Below the pieces are notes generated by a model. The model ran no database searches. It saw nothing but the letters and a program-made list of their open reading frames with translations, and had not been told where the DNA came from. Below are positions 60,571-64,000 of a stretch of 64,000 nucleotides of DNA, piece by piece. Positions within the stretch are counted from its first letter, which is position 1, and each line of letters begins with the position of its first letter. The stretch comes from CAWCQC01 sp963819905. Lineage in GTDB: Bacteria > Actinomycetota > Thermoleophilia > Gaiellales > Gaiellaceae. Both the position numbers and the translations under genes were made by a program. Location of the stretch: contig CAWFXP010000009.1 in assembly GCA_963819905.1 (NCBI GenBank), forward strand, positions 62,001 through 126,000. The letters are read 5' to 3'.

Positions 60571-61127
60571 CGGGCGTCGGCCTCCGCCGCTCGCCGGCAG
60601 AGCTCATCCTCGACGGCGACGGGATCGAGGCCGCGAGCGGCCAGGACGACGTAGCTCGCGAACCACAGGTCGGCGAGCTCCGAGACGAGCCGCTCGTCGC
60701 TCTGGGCCGCCGTCGCGAGGGCGGCCTCGACGCCCTCCTCGCCCAGCTTCTGCGCGCACGTCTCGACACCGCCCTCGAGAAGCTTCGCGACGTACGAACC
60801 GGCCGGCCGCTCGCGAGCGCGCTCCGCGACGCGTCTCCAGAGCCACGGCGCAAAACAGGAGACCGCGCCGGTGTGGCAGGCCGGCCCGGCAGGGGTCACC
60901 CGAAGCAGGATCGCATCACCGTCGCAGTCGTCCCGTAGCTCCTCGACTGCCAGGGTGTTCCCGGACGTCTCGCCCTTTCGCCAGAGGCGGTTTCGCGAGC
61001 GGCTCCAGAAGTGCGCCTCGCCGGTCTCCCGGGTGAGACGCAGCGCCTCGTCGTCCATCCAGGCGAGCATGAGCACGCGGCCGCTCGCAGCGTCCTGGAC
61101 GATGGCCGCTTTCAGCTCAGGCTGCAT
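60567..61127 (-). CDS. hisIE: Bifunctional phosphoribosyl-AMP cyclohydrolase / phosphoribosyl-ATP pyrophosphatase
   Basis: A 186-aa fused enzyme for histidine steps 2 and 3. The HisI part (about 1-105) has LMLAWMDDEALRLT, WSRSRNRLWRKGETSGN, DCDGDAILLRV and CHTGAVSCF with the zinc cysteines. The HisE part (about 106-186) has LLEGGVETCAQKLGEEGVEA and SELADLWFASYVVLAARGLD. The fusion is the usual one in many phyla, but many Actinobacteria keep hisI and hisE apart. ATG 61127 overlaps hisF by 11 nt. Confidence 0.92.
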   Translation of the reverse strand: MQPELKAAIVQDAASGRVLMLAWMDDEALRLTRETGEAHFWSRSRNRLWRKGETSGNTLAVEELRDDCDGDAILLRVTPAGPACHTGAVSCFAPWLWRRVAERARERPAGSYVAKLLEGGVETCAQKLGEEGVEAALATAAQSDERLVSELADLWFASYVVLAARGLDPVAVEDELCRRAAEADAR

Positions 61128-61860
61128 CGCGAAGTGGGACGCCGAGCTCCCGGAGCTCGGCACGGAGCGTCTCGAGCCGGGCTGGGTCCTCGTGGAGAAT
61201 CGAGGCGAGGAGCGCTGCCTGAGCGATGTCGAGCGCCTCGGCAACGTGGCGGGCCTCGCCCGCGCCGCCCGAGGCGATCACCGGGATCGAGACCGCGTCG
61301 GCGACCGCCCTCGTGACGCCCAGGTCGTAGCCGTCTCGCGTTCCGTCGGCATCGATCGACGTGAGCAGGACCTCGCCGGCACCCCGTGCTTCGGCCTCGC
61401 GCGCCCAGTCGACCGCCAATCGGCCGACGGGCCGTGTGCCGGCATGGGAGCGAACCTCCCCGGCCGAGGCGTCGATGGCGATGACCACCGCTTGCGTCCC
61501 GAGCCGCTCTGCGAGCTCGGTCACGAGCTCGGGCCGGGCGAGGGCGGCGGAGTTGACCGAGATCTTGTCGGCGCCCGCCTCGAGGAGGCCGGCCGCGTCC
61601 TCCACACTGCGAACGCCACCGCCGACCGTGAACGGGATCGACAGCTCCTCGGCGACCAGGCGAACCAGGTCGACCAGGGAACCTCGCTCCTCGAGCGTCG
61701 CCTGGACGTCGAGGAAGACGAGCTCGTCGGCTCCGGCGCTCGAGTACGCGGCTCCCAGCTCCACCGGATCGCCGACGTCGCGAAGGCCCTCGAACCGGAC
61801 ACCCTTGACGACACGGCCGCCGGCCACGTCGAGGCAGGGAATCAGACGCGGGAGAGGCAT
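61117..61860 (-). CDS. hisF: Imidazole glycerol phosphate synthase, cyclase subunit
   Basis: A 247-aa TIM barrel. The catalytic Asp are in LIPCLDVAGGRVVKG and AIDASAGE; phosphate loops are GGGVRS and IASGGAG. HisF takes the ammonia from HisH and forms imidazole glycerol phosphate and AICAR. It overlaps hisH by 19 nt and hisIE by 11 nt. HisA, the usual neighbour and closest relative, is missing from this operon. Confidence 0.95.
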   Translation of the reverse strand: MPLPRLIPCLDVAGGRVVKGVRFEGLRDVGDPVELGAAYSSAGADELVFLDVQATLEERGSLVDLVRLVAEELSIPFTVGGGVRSVEDAAGLLEAGADKISVNSAALARPELVTELAERLGTQAVVIAIDASAGEVRSHAGTRPVGRLAVDWAREAEARGAGEVLLTSIDADGTRDGYDLGVTRAVADAVSIPVIASGGAGEARHVAEALDIAQAALLASILHEDPARLETLRAELRELGVPLRDAA

Positions 61861-62396
61861 CGCTCCAGATACCGCGCGCCGGCGGCGCCGCTCTTCTCAG
61901 GATGGAACTGAACGCCGGTGAAGCTCCCGCTTCGCGCCTCGGCGACGACGCTCTCGGAAGTCGCGGTCGCCGCTGGCGTCTCGGCCGCGTACGAGTGCGC
62001 GAAGTAGAAGGCATCGCCGAGCGGGTCGACCGGCGCCCACCCGATCCGCGGCACCCTGCCCTCCCGGAGCCGGACAGCGCGGCCCGGAACGATCGCCAGG
62101 CCGGGGACGCCTCCGTCCTCCTCCGAGAGCTCGAGCGCGAGCTGGAGCCCGAGGCAGATCCCCAGGGTCGGCCGATCGAGCCGGACCCGCATGCGAAGCG
62201 CCTCGTCGAGCCCGAGGTTCTCCAAGCTGCGCATCGCGCTGGCAGCCGAGCCGACCCCCGGTAGCACTGCCAGGTCGGCGTCGAGAACGGCGCCTGCGTC
62301 CTCCGTCACGGCGACGTCAGCGCCCAGCCGGCGAAAGGCGGAGACGACCGATCTGACGTTGCCGGCCCCGTAGTCACACACGCGAACGGTCGTCAC
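61842..62396 (-). CDS. hisH: Imidazole glycerol phosphate synthase, glutaminase subunit
   Basis: A 184-aa class I amidotransferase: RVCDYGAGNVRSV at the start, nucleophile Cys in TLGICLGLQLALE near residue 79, and the His/Glu pair in GVQFHPEKSG. It makes ammonia for HisF. GTG 62396 overlaps the TGA of a 12-codon mini-ORF (62393-62431). It lies 118 nt downstream of hisB. Confidence 0.93.
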   Translation of the reverse strand: MTTVRVCDYGAGNVRSVVSAFRRLGADVAVTEDAGAVLDADLAVLPGVGSAASAMRSLENLGLDEALRMRVRLDRPTLGICLGLQLALELSEEDGGVPGLAIVPGRAVRLREGRVPRIGWAPVDPLGDAFYFAHSYAAETPAATATSESVVAEARSGSFTGVQFHPEKSGAAGARYLERCLSRV

Positions 62397-62431
62397 GCTT
62401 CCGACACACCCCTGTCACGAAGCGCGCGCAT
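62393..62431 (-). CDS. 12-codon mini-ORF in front of hisH
   Basis: ATG 62431 to TGA 62393; a GAGGAG sits about 12 nt upstream on minus. Its TGA overlaps the hisH GTG (GTGA), so it could couple hisH translation to ribosomes arriving there. The peptide (starts MRALRD) has no His run and is not a classical attenuator. It may be chance. Confidence 0.3.
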   Translation of the reverse strand: MRALRDRGVSEA

Positions 62432-62514
62432 TTCGTGCGTTGCTCCTCGATACGCTGAACGCGGGAGGAGGCGCGGGGTGGCCCCAGACGCGATCGGGGC
62501 GGGCAGGCGTCGGT

Positions 62515-64000
62515 TCACAGCATCCCCTTGGTCGAGGGCACGCCGACGCTCTCCTGACGGAGCGCGCCCCGAAGCGCACGGCCGACGGCCTTGAATGCGG
62601 CCTCGGCGACATGGTGAGCGTCCGAGCCGGTCGATTCCAGATGTATCCCGAGCCGGCCGGCCTGCGCAAAGCTCCGCAGGACGTGGTCGGCGAGCCCTGG
62701 ATCGAGAGCGAGCTTGCACTCGCACCACGGACGACCGCCGAGGTCGATCGACGCGCGCGCGAGCGCATCATCCATCGGGACGACGCAATCCCCGTAGCGT
62801 GCGATCCCGCGGCGGTCACCCAGGGCTCGGTCGAGCGCCTCGCCGAAAGCGAGCGCCGCGTCCTCGGCCGTGTGATGCTCGCCCGTCTCGAGATCGCCCG
62901 TCCCCTCGAGAAACAGGTCGAGACCCGCATGGAACGCCAGCTGCTCGAGGAAGTGGTCGTAGACTCCGGCGCCGGTCGAGACGCGGACGCGGCCCTCGCC
63001 GTCGAGAGACAGCCTGACGCGTACCGTCGTCTCCGCCGTCGCGCGGACGTGACGCGCACGCCGACGGTCGGCCGCCCGAGACCCGTTCGGCCGCTCGAGC
63101 GCGCGCGCGAGGGACTCGAGAAGGAGATCATCGTCCTCGATGTCCCTGATCGAAATCCTGACCCCATCCGGGAACACGCGGACCACTACCCCATCCTGAA
63201 GGAGCGATGCCGCAAGCCCGTCCGGGTCGGGAAACGGCACGAACAGGAAGTTCGCCCGCGATGGCCAGGGTGAGAGCCCGAGCGCTGCGAGCGCCGCAGC
63301 CACCCGCTCGCGCTCCTCGAGAACCGGCTCGACGTCGGGCGGGAACCGAAGTGCCGCCTCGGCGAGGGAGCGCCGACAGCGTCGACACTGCCAGCGGCGA
63401 CTGCCGCCGGTTGAGCTCCGCAGCCACCTCTGTCGACGCCAGCGCGTATCCGACCCGGGCACCGGCCAAGCCGAACGCCTTCGAGAACGTGCGGATCACG
63501 ATCACTCCGTCATCGAGCAGGTCGGCGGCGGTCTCGCCCGCGAACTCGAAGTACGCCTCGTCGACCACCAGTGGCCTCGCATCCGGAAGAGGGCCGAGCG
63601 CGCCGCTCGGGTTGTTCGGCCGGCACGCGAACGTCACGCGTGGGTTCTCGTCGGCGACCTCCCCGCCGGCGAGCTGCGTCGCGATGCGGTAGAGCGGATA
63701 CGTCGGCTCCTCGGTGATTGCCGCACGGTCGCCGGGGCCGATGAAGGCCCGCGCCGTCAAGAGGATGAGGTCGTCAGCTCCGGCCCCGAGAACGATGTTC
63801 TCGGGGCGCAGGCTCGCGTACTCGGCGATCGCCTCGAGCAGGCTCGGGTAGCCACCGTGCGGATAGCTGTTCACCTCCGCCAGCGCACCGGCGACTGTGC
63901 CCGGGCGCGAGGAGGAGAGCGGTAACGGGGACGTGTTTCCGTCGAAGCGGACGATGAAGACCGGATCGAGACCGACCCGGCAAGCGAGCTCGGAAGTCGA
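62515..64000 (-). CDS. hisC-hisB: HisC-HisB in-frame fusion (aminotransferase plus imidazoleglycerol-phosphate dehydratase), frameshifted at 63366-63368, 5' end outside window
   Basis: The HisC part has VNSYPHGGYPSLLEAIAEYA, PNNPSGALG, LVVDEAYFEF and PLP Lys in FSKAFGLAGARVGY. After STLSA the frame is lost; dropping one base of the triplet at 63366-63368 restores AEAALRFPPDVEPVLEERE and the HisC end (DGVRISIRDIEDDD). The frame then runs, without stop or start codon, into a complete HisB: DHFLEQLAFHAGLDL, HHTAEDAALAFGEALD and DAHHVAEAAFKAVGRAL. HisB dehydrates imidazoleglycerol phosphate; HisC transaminates its product. Such a fusion is unusual. The N-terminus of HisC lies beyond 64000. Confidence 0.8.

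Overview
The window is a compact, very GC-rich bacterial chromosome segment, with almost every third codon position G or C. GTG and TTG starts are frequent, ATGA/GTGA gene overlaps are common, and several genes carry a TANNNT -10 box only 6-8 nt before the start codon, which suggests leaderless mRNAs. The gene set points to a free-living Actinomycetota member: an RsrA-type (mycothiol-system) anti-sigma factor, PspC-headed sensor proteins, an F420-type LLM oxidoreductase, R2lox, a B12-dependent ribonucleotide reductase and many TetR regulators. A deep lineage such as Thermoleophilia is my inference; no rRNA gene is present to prove it.

Layout. 1-419: end of an ECF sigma factor and its redox anti-sigma factor. 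416-5544: a nucleotidyltransferase/amidohydrolase pair, then a divergent LiaFSR-like sensory cluster (PspC histidine kinase and LuxR-type regulator on minus, PspC/LiaF-like membrane protein on plus). 5456-14536: M16 protease, two cysteine-desulfurase-like enzymes, OsmC, Mug glycosylase, a TetR gene with a mini-ORF leader, NAD synthetase, and a drug exporter coupled to its TetR. 14537-16548: an unusual unit made of a structured leader, an XRE-TPR receptor-like regulator, a 28-codon secreted or membrane peptide gene and a hairpin. 16558-24553: oxidoreductase, glyoxalase-fold protein, DUF6899, GNAT, MFS, threonine deaminase (ilvA) facing an SDR and ridA, a 171-bp inverted-repeat element, a hydrolase and a cupin. 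24686-35295: sulfatase, a damaged small secreted protein, DEAD-box helicase, ketopantoate-reductase-like enzyme, methyltransferase, homocysteine methyltransferase and ROK kinase, lipoprotein, ornithine-cyclodeaminase-like enzyme, EamA exporter and ECH. 35298-46906: amidotransferase, R2lox-DUF1059-GntR operon, M20 peptidase and saccharopine-dehydrogenase-like pair, phosphopantetheinyl transferase, two AlkZ-family proteins around two VOC proteins, DUF1801, secreted-repeat protein and arginase. 46907-48489: a decayed stretch ending at tRNA-Thr. 48504-59981: methyltransferase/TetR pair, lipoprotein-GST pair, RicT-holB-tmk, D-Ala-D-Ala carboxypeptidase, epimerase, LytR_C protein, class II ribonucleotide reductase and small proteins. 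60010-64000: isochorismatase-like hydrolase and a histidine operon (hisC-hisB, hisH, hisF, hisIE) with no hisA.

The most interesting items are: the XRE-TPR regulator followed at 18 nt by a tiny peptide gene with an ideal ribosome binding site, reminiscent of RRNPP quorum-sensing cassettes; an apparent in-frame hisC-hisB fusion; a 171-bp element whose 21-bp terminal inverted repeats contain the stop codons of both flanking genes; and a multi-stem structured leader RNA candidate.

A caution for users: at least six conserved genes (GNAT, ilvA, a class I amidotransferase, two zinc-ribbon proteins and hisC) are broken by what looks like one extra base in a run of three G or C. Removing one base restores each protein. 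This repeated pattern is more likely a sequencing or assembly fault than six independent pseudogenes.
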